Notes: generated from the letters alone by a model not told the origin. 64,000 nt of DNA from Ovis canadensis (GCF_042477335.2 NC_091251.1:33434501-33498500), one strand, 5' to 3'; positions 21,999-33,064 are shown, numbered from the stretch's first letter. Numbers and translations are program-made.

Positions 21999-22012
21999 CA
22001 GTTCATTCTTGA

Positions 22013-22493
22013 CCTTGCCAAATTGCCCTTCATGTGGGATGCAACAGACTCCCAAGCTCTATAAGTTCTTAGAAATCCAACCAGTCACCTTATTCCAACT
22101 AGCCTGGGGACCGCTTCTAACGTAAGTCTGCCTTAAACACAGAGACCTAATATAGTTGCCACTGATGCACCTATTGTATTGACACATCATCATTGCCTGA
22201 AACTAAAAACCTGCTTAAAAAAATGAAGTCTGTTAATTACTCCCATCTCTCCCCAGCAACAGTAGACTTGTGTATGTTGTGTAGGTGTGTTTGTGCAACT
22301 ATGCACTTGCGTGTCGTGGAGACGAGCAGCACTGTCTGGAGTGTGACTCTGACAGGGGGATCCTGTCTCTCTACGTTGCCTGGCAGTGAGCCAGCTCTCA
22401 GACTCAATGTCCCCCCGGGGACTTGTTTCCAGGGTCTGGAAACGGAGGCATCAGAGAATCCCCCTAGACAGTGGGCGCCTACGATGAGAACTG
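22013..22493. other. Single-copy sequence, no gene seen
   Basis: Overlapping open frames at 22193-22651 run into the next SINE and have no recognisable protein. Confidence 0.4.
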
Positions 22494-22505
22494 CTTGGTG
22501 TGCAT

Positions 22506-22714
22506 GTGAAAGTCGCTCAGTCATGTCCGACTCTTTCCAACCCCATGGACTGTGGCCCGCCAGGCTCCTCTGTCCATGGAATTCCCCAGGCAAGAATATT
22601 GGAGTGGGTAGCCATTCCCTTCTCCAGGGGATCCTCCCCACCCAGGGATGAAACCCCGGGTCTCCTGCATTATAGGCAGATTCTTTACCATCTGAGCCAC
22701 CAGGGAGGGAAGGC
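22506..22714 (-). mobile_element. Bov-tA SINE
   Basis: Minus-strand Bov-tA flanked by the perfect 12-base duplication cttggtgtgcat at 22494-22505 and 22715-22726. The flank after it is itself duplicated once more (TTTGGTGTGCATAAATAAAA at 22736). Confidence 0.92.
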
Positions 22715-22760
22715 CTTGGTGTGCATAAAGAAAATGTTTGGTGTGCATAAATAAAATGTT

Positions 22761-23155
22761 TAGTCCCTCATGTGAGGACGCTTTTATACACATCTCATAA
22801 AACAGAGGGCTAGAGGGGTGCGTCAAGCCCTCTGGGGCTCTTCTCAGCACATGTCTTTCACTGGGCTCCAGCGCATCTCTCTATAGGACACGGGGTGGGG
22901 GGGCCGGGCCCCACTGACCCTGCTCCTGTGAGTTCCACTCACACCAAGGGACACCATTTGGTGTGTATCCTGAGCCCTTCACAGAACGGTTGTGCTGTCT
23001 TAATTCAGATCCTAAAGAAATAAATGATTTCTGTAGCTAAGAGGACAAACTCTGTCCTATGGCTTGAAGAGCAGAAGTCCATTTCAGCAGAAGAGACTTT
23101 TCCATTTCATCTCATTACACGTGTTACCCCATTATCAGAATGAACAGAGTTAAGT
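22761..23155. other. Single-copy sequence, no gene seen
   Basis: No gene or repeat recognised. Confidence 0.4.
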
Positions 23156-23199
23156 CTAAAGCAGAACAAGGACATTCTGAAGACCCTGTATAACAAGTG

Positions 23200-23584
23200 A
23201 AATGAAATATTAAGTGAAGTTAGACAGAGACAAATATATGATATCACTTATATGTGGAATCTAAAAAATGATGTGAACGAACCTAACAAAACAGAAATAG
23301 ACTCGCAGACATAGAAAACAAACATGGTTACCAAAGGGGATAGCAGGCAGGGAAGAGACAAATAGGAGTTTGGGATTAACATATATACACTAGTATACAT
23401 AAGCTAGATAAACAACAAGGACTTACTGTATAGCACAGGAAATATACCCCATGTGTTGTAATAACCGGTAGTGGAAAAGAAGCTGCAAAAGTATCTATCT
23501 ATCTATAGCTGAGTCATTTTCTGTATACCCCAAACTAACACATTGTAAATTAACTATAGCCAAATTTTAAAAAATGGTTAAAAA
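23200..23584 (+). mobile_element. L1 3'-end fragment between long direct repeats
   Basis: Matches the ruminant L1 3' UTR (TTATATGTGGAATCTAAAAA at 23249, then CACAGGAAATATACCCCATG). It is flanked by diverged direct repeats of about 41 bases at 23156-23196 and 23585-23625 (both CTAAAGCAG then ACAAGG). Confidence 0.75.
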
Positions 23585-23625
23585 CTAAAGCAGCACAAGG
23601 ATCTTTTGAAGACCTGTATAATAAA

Positions 23626-24323
23626 TTTCAGCCATATCACCCCATTCACAGAATCTAAAAGACGGCCATTTACTTTTCTTACTATTTTCAAGGGGAAAAT
23701 TTTTTTTGGATCTCTTTCTCCTCAGGTCTCCCGAATAATGTGGGTGTATTTTCTCTCTAATGGTACGAAGCGTGCCCTGCTTCTGCTGACTTTATTGATC
23801 AGGTCTGAGCTAATGGCAGATGTTTGTTTGAAGGAGATTTTTGTATGTGTGCGTTTGAGGTAAAATTCATGCCAAGAGACAGGTGAAATAGTCCTCTGGG
23901 TTCTAGCTGTGACCAAGAAGGTTTTATCTTTTTTTTCATTCCCCTTTCTTTTCTTTGGGAATGAAAATAACACTTAAATATCTTAGTTGGCTTTGTAGTT
24001 GGTCGAATTATTGCAGATCAAAAACGTCTCATCAATTACATTACTGGGTTTAATATGACTACATTTATATAATTACAAGGACCAGTTATATTTAAAAAGA
24101 CACTTATTTTTGATGAAAACCATAAAAGCTTATTAAAGCACTCTGATTTTCTTTTTTTCTGGTAACTACTACGTGAAAATACCTCTGAATACTCTCTTAA
24201 GGGAAAATATTTTGGAAAAATTATGTGAGAAGGTATAGAAATCACATACAAACAAAAAGAGCCAAAATATGTATGTGTGTATATATTTGTGTATCTATAT
24301 ATAGATAATACATACACATGTAG
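23626..24323. other. AT-rich single-copy sequence
   Basis: No gene recognised. The minus frame at 24036-24485 is mostly SINE-derived at its start. Confidence 0.4.
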
Positions 24324-24438
24324 GGGCTTCCCTGGTGGTTCAGATGGTAAAGAATCTGCCTGCAATGAGGGAGACCCCCGTTCGATCCCTGGGTTGGGAA
24401 GATCCCCTGGAGAAGGGAAATGGCAACCCGCTCCGGTA
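24324..24438 (+). mobile_element. Bov-tA SINE, 3'-truncated
   Basis: Clean head and first half (GGCTTCCCTGGTGGTTCAG onward), ending abruptly at CCCGCTCCGGTA without body end or tail. No convincing duplication found. Confidence 0.8.
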
Positions 24439-24512
24439 CAGGACTTGATTGTGAAGGGTATGCTGGTATATTCAAGCCATTTCATAAGAGCTTGGTATTA
24501 TTCTGTGCAATG

Positions 24513-24720
24513 GGCTTCCCAGGTGGCACCAGTGGTAAAGAATCCACCTGCCAGTGCAGGAGACACAGAGGTCTGGGTTCCATTCCTGGGTTGGGAAGAT
24601 CCCCTAGAGTAGGAAATGGCAACCTACTCCAGTATTCTTGCCTGGAAAATTCCATGGACAGTGCAGCCTGGCAGGCTACAGCCCATGGGGCCACAAAAAG
24701 TCGGACATCACTGAGCACAC
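24513..24720 (+). mobile_element. Bov-tA SINE
   Basis: Full-length copy. Possible 8-base duplication with one mismatch: gtgcaatg at 24505-24512 and gtgcactg at 24721-24728. Confidence 0.85.
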
Positions 24721-24804
24721 GTGCACTGAGGCCTATGTGAGATATTTCACCTCTCTTACGCACATATGTAACTACATATATGTGTATATATATATATGGA
24801 CACA

Positions 24805-24909
24805 GTTTGAGCAAGCTCTGGGAGTTGGTGATGGACAGGGAAGCCTGGCGTGCTGCAGTCCATGGGGTCGCAAAGAGGTGGACATGACTGAGTGACTGAA
24901 CTGAACTGA
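24805..24909 (+). mobile_element. BovB LINE 3' end, severely truncated
   Basis: Only the last 105 bases of BovB, from TTTGAGCAAGCTCTGGGAGT to the GACTGAACTGAACTGA end. Confidence 0.85.
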
Positions 24910-25048
24910 CATATATTATATGCCATATACTTTCTTCCTCTTCTCCTCCAAAATAGAGAATGCTGTTCTTGTCTTATATACTCTGGAACAATTAGTGATG
25001 ACATATTTCTAATGATCCCCTAGAAGTCTTGATAAAGTTGACTAAGGT

Positions 25049-25450
25049 TTGTTGTTCAGTTGCTAAATCATGTCCAACTCTGCAACCCTATGTACTGCAG
25101 TAAGGCCAGGCTCCCCTATCCTTCACCATCTCCCAAAGTTTGCTCAGGTTCATGTCCAGGTGATGCTATCCAACCATCTCATCCTCTGCTGCCTCCTTCT
25201 CCATTTGCTTTCAGTCTTTCCCAGCTGAAAGCCTAGCTTGAAGGATTTTGAGCATAACCTTACTAGCATATGAAATGAACACAATTGCATGGTAGTTTGA
25301 ACATTCTTTGCCATTTCCCTTCTTTGGGATTAGAATGAAAACTGACATTTTCCGGTATTGTGGCCACTGCTGAGTTTTCTAAATTTGCTGACATATTGAA
25401 TGCAGCACTCTAACAGCATCATCTTTTAGGATTTTAAATAGCTCAGCTGG
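25049..25450 (-). mobile_element. Internally deleted BovB LINE
   Basis: BovB 3' end at left (TTGTTGTTCAGTTGC) joins reverse-transcriptase sequence at right (CCTAGCTTGAAGGATTTTGA) at about 25221-25231. Compared with the copy at 8550-10243, about 1 kb is missing between the two parts. Strongly diverged, so older than the other BovB copies here. Confidence 0.8.
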
Positions 25451-25454
25451 AAAA

Positions 25455-26072
25455 GGGTAAGAACCTGTAATTAAGCTTTGTCTTGGTGGCATGAAATAAA
25501 GAAGGTGACATACGAAGCTGAGGGCAAGATCCGCCAGCTCTTTCTCTACCCCGTGGTTCTATGTGATTCTTGCAAAGCCAGCCTTAGGCTGATGACGGTA
25601 GTGACAGTGATGTTGAACCTCGAGATGAATCAGAATTCAGCCCAGAGACTGAATTATCAAGAGCTCTGCGGCCAGTGGCACAACAAGGACAATGCCAGCC
25701 AACCCTTTCCTTTTAACAACTTCTAAACATCAAAACATTTATTTTTTCTGTGTTTTTCTGGGAGGAATGATTAGAATGTCCAGGATGGTAAGGCAAAGAG
25801 GAAAGTGGTAAAAGGGCATTTAATATAATGGGAGGCAGAAAAACAAACATAATTCCTCTGTGGCCAGGTGGAGTTCTTCCAGCTCGATCCATGATAAAGG
25901 TGATGGACAACTGGGGATTTTCCTTCTGGACAATTATTATTATGCTACTGGGATCAGAAGCATTGACACTGTGGATACCTTAGAAGAGAGCTGTTTTTGC
26001 GAATCATTTGTAATGGGTTTTTATCTCTAGTTATGAAAAACTTGATAACCAAATTTATAATACAAATAATTT
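25455..26072. other. Single-copy sequence with an open stretch at 25478-25726
   Basis: An 82-codon plus frame runs to a TAA at 25724. A second plus frame over 25590-25710 reads an acidic serine-rich stretch (DDGSDSDVEPRDESEFSPET). Neither is recognised. It may be a retrocopy piece, but no tail or target duplication was seen. Confidence 0.3.
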
Positions 26073-26090
26073 AAAAGGCCTAAAAAACTT

Positions 26091-26258
26091 AAAAAAATTA
26101 TTTATTTGGCTGCATTGGGTTTCATTTGTGGCCTGCAGGAACTTCAGTGAACACTTAGTTGTGGCATGTGGGATCTAGTCCCCTGACCAGGGATCCAACC
26201 TGGGCCCTCCACATTGGGAGCACAGAATCTTAGCCACTGGTCCACCAGGGAAGTCCAG
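26091..26258 (-). mobile_element. CHR-type SINE
   Basis: CHR copy with an 18-base target duplication carrying two differences, at 26073-26090 and 26259-26276. Confidence 0.88.
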
Positions 26259-26313
26259 AAAAGGTCTAAAGAACTTTAATGGCAGAATTTGTTAAATCAT
26301 GTAATACCAGTGT

Positions 26314-26420
26314 CTTGGACTTCCCTGGCTCCGTACTTGCAATGCAAAGGGCATGGGTTTGATCCCTGGTCGGGGAACTGAGACCCCACATGCCATGCAG
26401 CACAGCCAAAAAAAAAAGGA
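26314..26420 (+). mobile_element. CHR-type SINE, sense orientation
   Basis: Head GGACTTCCCTGGCTCCGTAC at left, B-box region GGTTTGATCCCTGGTCGGGG, A-tail at 26408-26417. The only plus-oriented CHR seen in the window. Confidence 0.85.
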
Positions 26421-27116
26421 CCTTTCCAATTCAGCCTAGCTTGGGCATATTGAATGTGTAACCTGTGATCTGTCTGGACTGAAATGGGCCATGTTAAGAC
26501 AGTATTCTGGAAGACACTTTTTTTTTCCTGCCTACCATTAACCTGAAATTTTACTGTAGTCATTTCTAGAAGATATTCAATAAAATTTTAGATTGCAAGC
26601 GTAGTTCAATATTTATTAGTTTGCAGGGAAATCAAGGAGTGTGCTGGTTCAGAAAGGATATGAAAATGGAGGGTTTTAGAGTTGGCAAACAATGCTTATG
26701 TAAGCAACTAGTTTAAACAACTATGAAAGGTTGTTTCAAAGGTCACCAAAATATCCAGCCCACATTGTTTATTGGGAAGGAAGCCCACACAGCATGGCTG
26801 CAGATGACAGACATGCAGAGTCCCAGGCCCAGTGAAAGTAACACATCTCAGAAGCAAATATCAGGGGCTGCAGTATTGCCAGTAATGGAAAAGCAAGCTT
26901 TCACTCCCAAGTTACATTAGGGCTAATAACCAGAGGCATGAATGGCACTGAGGCTTCAGGGGGGCCACCAGGTAACCAGATTTGAATTTTGAGCTGCTCA
27001 AAGCCAGTGGTTTTTCTCCAATGCAGACAAATATGTCCATTTCTTAGTCTGGGTACAATTTTTAAAAACTGCTTTTGACAAAAGGTTTTTTGACTTGAAA
27101 TTGATTGAGAATGACT
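26421..27116. other. Single-copy sequence, no gene seen
   Basis: No recognisable gene or repeat; open frames are under 90 codons without domains. Confidence 0.4.
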
Positions 27117-27311
27117 AAAGAACCCATCTGCCAATGCAGGAGACAAAAGAGACACAGGTTCCATCCCTGGGTTGGGAAGATCTCCTAGAGGAGGCTATGG
27201 CAACCCACTCCAGTATTCTTGCCTGGAGAATCCCATGGACAGAGGAGCCTGGCGGGCTGTAGTCCGTGGGGTCACAAAGAGTTGGACATGACTGAAGGGA
27301 CTTAGCACACA
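27117..27311 (+). mobile_element. Bov-tA SINE, head shortened
   Basis: Starts inside the head (AAAGAACCCATCTGCCAATG) and continues through a normal body to GACATGACTGAAGGGACTTAG. Confidence 0.85.
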
Positions 27312-27958
27312 AGCACACAAAACGAAATAGCCTGGGATTCTGTTTCAACCTACACTGGTCTGACACCACCTGGTGAACTGCAATCCAATTCTGACACTAA
27401 CCCGCTGGAGTTCGTGCAGACCCCACCAGTGGGAACTCAGTCCTCCGGAAGACTGCCCTCACTTCAGTTGCAAGGCACACTTTGGGGGTTCCTAAGTCAC
27501 CCACACTTTTGACCAGCTGGCTACGAATCCAGGAGGTTCCCACACTCCCCTCAGTTTTGGTAATTCTCTAGAATAACTCATGGAACTCAGGAAAGCACTA
27601 TATGATTACAGTTTTATTATAAAGAATACAGATTGTGAGCAGCCAGATGACAAGATACATAGGGTGAGGTTCGGGAGGGTCCTGAACACGGAGTTTCTCT
27701 GCTGTATCTGGGGAACCAAGATGCCTCACCCTTTTGGCACACTGATGTGTTCATCAACCAGGATGCTCTCCTGAGCTCCAGGGTTCAGTTTTTATTGGGG
27801 CTTCATTGCATAGATATGATTGATTAAATTGTTGACCCGGTGACTGAATGCAGTTGCCAGCCGTCTCCCCACGGTGGCAGTAAGATTGGACTGGTCACAC
27901 ATCATTTAAAGTTCCGATAGGGTGGCTGGTCTTCCCAGTGACCAGCCCATCCTGAAGC

Positions 27959-28160
27959 ATGGCTCCGACGGTAAAGCGTCTGTCTGCAATGCAGGAGACC
28001 CGGGTTCGATCCCTGGGTTGGGAAGATCCCCTGGAGAAGGAAATGGCAGCCCACTCCAGTATTCTTGCCTGGAAAATCCCGTGGACGGTAGAGCCTGGTA
28101 GGCTACTGTCCATGGGGTCGCAAAGAGTCGGACGCAACTGAGCGACTTCACTTCACTTCA
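27959..28160 (+). mobile_element. Bov-tA SINE inside old LTR
   Basis: Well-preserved Bov-tA (GTAAAGCGTCTGTCTGCAAT at the head) with a CACTTCACTTCA end, immediately before the next insertion's duplication. Confidence 0.88.
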
Positions 28161-28173
28161 AGTCATCTTATTA

Positions 28174-28292
28174 TTACTTTTGACCTCATCACACAGCATA
28201 TGGAATCTTAGTTTCCTGACCAGGGATCAAACCTGTGCCCCCTGCATTGAAAGCACAGGGTCCTAGCCACTGGACCACCAAGGAAGTCCCTG
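28174..28292 (-). mobile_element. CHR-type SINE inside old LTR
   Basis: Perfect 13-base duplication agtcatcttatta at 28161-28173 and 28293-28305. Confidence 0.88.
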
Positions 28293-28514
28293 AGTCATCT
28301 TATTAATATAAACTTAAGTATGGCCCAGGGGCTCAGGAATAATAAATATACTTCTATCACCTGGGGAATTCCAAGAGTTTTAGAAGCTCTGTGCCATGAA
28401 TCAGGGACAAAGACCAGACAAATTCTTTATTATACGGTAGCATAGGAACACATGTAATGTGAGCATGTATTGACATAATGAACTTCAAATGTTATATAGG
28501 GGATTCTGATGCAT

Positions 28515-28765
28515 TTCTCAAAATGGAACTAGGATGATCTTTTCAAGCCAGTATGTAGTTATGTCAGCCCCTGCTTGAAACCCTTCAGGGCCCTCTTGAT
28601 GATCTTAGAATAAAGAGTAAAATGCTTAAGCAGGTCTCTGAGGTCCTGTGTGGTGTGACCCCTGTCCTTGTGACCACTCTCAGCTACCATACCCCACCTC
28701 CCTTGCTCCTAGGACCTGACATTTTAGCTTCCTGAATGTAGATTAATTGCTATGTTCCAATCATT
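28515..28765. mobile_element. L2 LINE remnant
   Basis: CCCCTGCTTGAAACCCTTCA at 28567 and GGTCCTGTGTGGTGTGACCC follow the typical L2 3' region order. Confidence 0.6.
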
Positions 28766-28767
28766 CT

Positions 28768-28880
28768 GCTGGAAAGCTGTAAGAAATAGAAAAGCAAAAT
28801 TTCCCTGAGCACACACAGCTAGTTAGTAAAACAGTGGAATTAGAACACCAAACTCTTGACCTCAGAGTTAACGATCCTTT
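28768..28880 (-). mobile_element. MIR SINE remnant
   Basis: ACACACAGCTAGTTAGTAAA and the following bases match the MIR core in reverse complement. Short and diverged. Confidence 0.5.
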
Positions 28881-31605
28881 CTAGTCTACCTCCAAATTGG
28901 CTCACATTTGTGAGCAAACGAATAGAAAATTTGTGTTGACTGTCTTTCCACCTATCAAAGTATGTGGAAGCACAGCAAACGTTTTCCTACTAGTTTCACC
29001 TCATTAGATTCTTGGACTGCAGGAATGGGAAGAAGCAATTAAGAGCAATACACTCAACTTTTCTTAACTTTCCCCTTCAGAGGTTCTGAGCAAAGAGACA
29101 AAAACCCAGCTCACCCGAAGGCTCCAATTAAAGGAAACTTGACTGTATACCCAGGTGTTAAAATTGCTGACAATCACCTGAAGTTTCTCCCTTCCATGTC
29201 CTCTTTGTGAAAAATGGCTGCTGAATTCATCTGTACTTGACACTGATGTGTTCATTCCTTCAGTTTTTATTAAAATCAATGAGAACAAGACCTTGGTTTA
29301 CCCACCTAAAATAAGAAAGTGTTCTAACACTATCTTATTATGAAGGACTTGTTTGTGGACACCCAAAAGATTCCACAAAAGATAAAGTACCGATAGAATT
29401 TAGGGAAGATGGAAGATCGAATTTAGGGTTGTATGAAATTTTTTAAAAAATGCATACAGAGAAAGTTTCCAGCTTTCCTAGATCAAAGAGATGAGTGAGT
29501 TCTCAATCATCTTGTTCTTTCACCAACAGCCCTCATGTTGAAAAGAATAAAATGGAGATGATTCACCCCAGAATAGGCAGGTCATCTGACCAAGAGGAAG
29601 CATCACCATCTGCTAAGAAGACCTGTCCTAAATCTTTTGCATCTCCTCTAAGGTGTAAAGACGTTTGTCTTTTCCATCGGACTTCTCTGGTGTCCTACAC
29701 TCAAGCCTTCCTGACACAGACCCTTGCTTCCTGATTCCACATTCACACAAATCGACTGGTACTGTGTTTCATGACTTGGAAGAATTTTTCTCTTTTTAAT
29801 GAGGATGCACTCAGGATAAGATCTGCAACAGCAGCAGTTTTAGAATTAATCATTCTGCTTGTTCGTGTTTAAAGCTCAAGTTAATAACTCCTTCAAAATA
29901 AATCTCAAAACCAAGTGGACCAAGTGTAATCAAAATTCTGTTGCACAGCCCTGTGCACCACAAACCCCTGCCTTCCCTAGGTGTGCTCCTGAATCGCTAT
30001 GGATTGTTTTCTCAATTTGGTCACATCATTAATAGAGACAGGTGCTAAAAGCAGCTCAGCTCTTTTCCTCTCTTGGCTCCTGCTCTGGGTGTCTTCTTTC
30101 CACCCATCCACTCCCAGACAGAGAGGCTGGCCCATATGGACATCATGAACATACTTTGATGGGTTCTGGCTTCTGGTTGGGTTTGGCTGCTCTTGGCATC
30201 AGCAGGACATGGAGATGGAGGGCGCAGAGGGAGGTGGAGATATTTATTACACCCACATGTTCCCTTCCAACTCAAGACGGATGCCTGCATCCCACTTCCC
30301 ATGGGTGGCTCTTTCCTTGTAGCTACTCTCCGGGTGCTCCAAATCTCCCTATCTGGGACTCTTCAAACCAGAAGTATCCATTGTTGGATCCCACAAAATG
30401 CAAAAATTTCAAATTCAAATCCCCAAAGTCTTCCAAACCAGAAGTTATCCAATGACGATCTCCTCCAACAGTGAGTCACACACACAAAAGACAAATACAA
30501 GCTGTGAATCTAGGTTAGAGACAGCTAGTGGCTGAACCTTGGGTGCCTCTCACAATGCTTTTGGGGGTCCACAGAGTGGTTCTTAGTCTGTAAAATGGGT
30601 AGAATAAGTCACACTTACTTTCCTTTATAGGAAGAGAAGGAGAGAAGGTCCTATTTGTTCCTCCTTGATGCCCTGATGGGCAAGGTTTTGTCCATGTGGG
30701 ACAGAGCCTGGGGGCCTGAAGAGGTGGGAGTGTTGTGCTTGTGTGGACATAGCTGAAGTTCCTTCCCTTGCCTGAAGGGGTCAGCAAAGGCCCAGGAAGG
30801 GTGGCGACACCTTGCCTCCCAGGAGGGAGAAAATTCCAAGGAGGCCCTCAGCTCCCAGGGGATAGCCCCTAACGACCCACTTTGTGCTTTCTCTGCTGGG
30901 GCAGGGATGGATTCTCCCACAGGGCTCCCCTAACTGCGCGGAGATGCTGGCGCTGGCCCTAGCTGTTGAAGAATGAGAGGTCTATGTGGAACACAGGAAT
31001 GGGAGTGGACCTGCGGGTCCAGATTGAGGAGGCCCACCAGGGTGTAGAGTCCCCCAGCTCGGCCCTCTTGGACACTTTCCCTGGGTGGTCTGCACCCCAT
31101 CCAAAGTCTGTAATCAAGCCATCAAAACTAGTAGGATGATTTCCACATTAAATGAAATTATGGATGAAGAATGGAGGAAGCAGACTAATGGTTCTAATGT
31201 TTTTTCCCAACCTTTCACTTCTCAATAAAGTGCAGTCATCTGATTCCTTGTTTGTGTGCTAGGAAAATGATGACTCCTCTGAGAAGCTCTTAGCGATACT
31301 CATTTTCTTCCTTGTTCCCTTATGTCTTCTGGGTGGGTTCAGGCAGGAGACACCATGATGGAGATGGGTGGTAAGTCACAGTCTGTCCCTTAGGTGAGCT
31401 TCTGGTTTCCTACCAGTTTCATTGCTTGCCACATGTGTAGTAGTCAAAAATATTTAATTTTTAATTACAAGAGTGTGACAAGAATACAATCTTATTACTA
31501 AAAAACAGAGAGAAGACAAAAACTTCATTTTACCTGACTCCTCCGCTCAACTCCCTTTCTCAGAAGTATCTATCATTGTTGATTTGGGAAATATCCTTCT
31601 CTATA
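28881..31605. other. Single-copy sequence, no gene seen
   Basis: Frames up to 137 codons (30042-30455) overlap antisense frames and show no recognisable domain, splice pattern or repeat. Confidence 0.4.
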
Positions 31606-31609
31606 TATG

Positions 31610-31925
31610 TTGTGGTTTGAAAATATGTCCAGTTATTTGATACTACTTCTTCAAAAGGTGAAGCCTAGTTCCCCTCACCTTAAGAGTAGGAGGTGCTTAG
31701 TGACTTGCTTTGTAAAGTATAGAATGTGGCAGAAGTAGTGACTTGTGGTGTCTGAGATTGGGAATGGAATGATGCTGAGTTTTCCCCCTCATTCTAGATC
31801 TCCGGGACCACCTGCTCCGGGAAAAGCCAGCTACCATGCTGCGAGGTAGACCTAAGGAGAGGCCCATATTGTGGGGAACTGAGGCCTCCTGCCAAGAGCC
31901 GTATGATTGAGCCATAAAGAAATTA
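31610..31925. mobile_element. Ancient LTR-like remnant
   Basis: TTGTGGTTTGAAAATATGTC at 31609, GTGGCAGAAGTAGTGACTTG at 31726 and GAACTGAGGCCTCCTGCCAA at 31876 follow the order of an old mammalian LTR family that I cannot name with certainty. Confidence 0.45.
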
Positions 31926-31929
31926 TTGT

Positions 31930-32640
31930 AATAGATTCTGAGGCTGGTGAGGGCACAGGCTCCATGATGTCAAAGTTCTGTGTTCCTGGAAATGAGCAGA
32001 GGACAGAGCACATAATCCCCAGGGACATTTTTTTGTTGACAAAGAGTACCCCAGAGTTTATATAATAGGTATGACTAGTCCCAGAGCTTGGGTTATGTGG
32101 CGGTTGCTTACATTTGCTGCCCAAATTACCCTTCAAGTTAAGAACACTTATTATCTCAACTGCTGGGAGTGCAGCTGGCAGAAAGTCCTTAGCAATCAAC
32201 ACCCTTCAGGGATTTCTGAAGAGAGCCAAAGAGAAGCCCCCTTCCAGCAGCCCATGTCCAGTGGTCGATGAATGGATGGTATGGAGCCCAGGCCTCTCAC
32301 TTCAGCTCAGGGGAGTTCTGAAGGGTCATTGCATCCTCAGAGCTCCCTGCAGGACTGACTGAGACATTCCATTGAGACTGCATTCAGCTAGACCTTATCC
32401 TCTGCCCAACCCTCCTCCCCCTCTTTCCTTTCCCAGGTGTTGGTATCAAAAGAACTCCCCAGCAAACCTCCTACATGTTAATCTCTGTCTCAGAGTTGGC
32501 TTCCTGGGAAACTCAAGCAGGGATGGTGGGCACCAGTGTGTTCTAAAAAAGCAGATGATGGCATAGGGTTTTAGAACTGGATTACTGGCCACCCAGCTGG
32601 CATCACTGTTTGGAGTGATTCTCCTTTTGGGAATGAAATA
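31930..32640. other. Single-copy sequence, no gene seen
   Basis: Open frames up to 116 codons without recognisable domains. Confidence 0.35.
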
Positions 32641-32649
32641 GCAGGGTTT

Positions 32650-33060
32650 TTATTTTATTTTTTTTTTAAACTTTTTATTTTATATTAGGGTATATAGCAA
32701 ATATACTTTTTATTTTACATTGGCATATAGCCATCGCCTTCCCTAGTGGCTCAGTTAAGAATCTGCCTGCAATGCAGGAACCCAGGTTCAATCCTTGAGT
32801 CAGGAAGATCCCCGAAAGGATCTTCCTGGGGAGGAGGAAAGGGCAACCCACTCCAGTATTCTTGCCTGAGAAATCCCGTAGACAGAGGAGCCTGGCAGGC
32901 TACAGTCCATGGGGTCACAAGAGTCAGACACGACTCAGTGACTAAACCACCACCATAGCCAATTAACAAAGTTGTGATAGTTTTAGGTGAACAGTGAAAG
33001 GACTCAGCCATACATATATATGTGTCCATTCTCCTTCAAACTCCCCTTCCATCCAGGCCG
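32650..33060 (-). mobile_element. L1 3'-end fragment split by Bov-tA
   Basis: T-rich start, then GGCATATAGCC and, after the SINE, AATTAACAAAGTTGTGATAG to AACTCCCCTTCCATCCAGGC: the reverse complement of a ruminant L1 3' end. A short motif (CTTTTTATTTTA) is duplicated at 32673 and 32707. Confidence 0.75.
32734..32954 (+). mobile_element. Bov-tA SINE inside L1
   Basis: Full Bov-tA with an extra internal duplication (GATCCCCGAAAGGATCTTCC at 32807). Target duplication atagcca at 32727-32733 and 32955-32961. Confidence 0.87.
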
Positions 33061-33064
33061 TGAA

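Larger units (their letters stand above)
27330..28440 (-). mobile_element. Old LTR-like element split by two SINEs
   Basis: Sequence with CAGTTTTATTATAAAGAATA at 27610 and TTGGGGCTTCATTGCATAG at 27797, resuming after two SINEs with AATTCCAAGAGTTTTAGAAG at 28367, matches my memory of an ancient mammalian LTR. Class and orientation are uncertain. Confidence 0.45.

Noticed and set aside
22193-22651. 152-codon plus-strand frame
   Set aside because: Its second half is Bov-tA SINE sequence, and the first half has no recognisable domain.
27970-28025. tRNA-like A/B box sequences
   Set aside because: These are heads of Bov-tA or CHR SINEs throughout the window, with SINE bodies attached. No free-standing tRNA gene was seen.
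30042-30455. 137-codon plus frame as a candidate gene
   Set aside because: No domain, no splice or promoter context, and overlapping antisense frames of similar length. Treated as chance.
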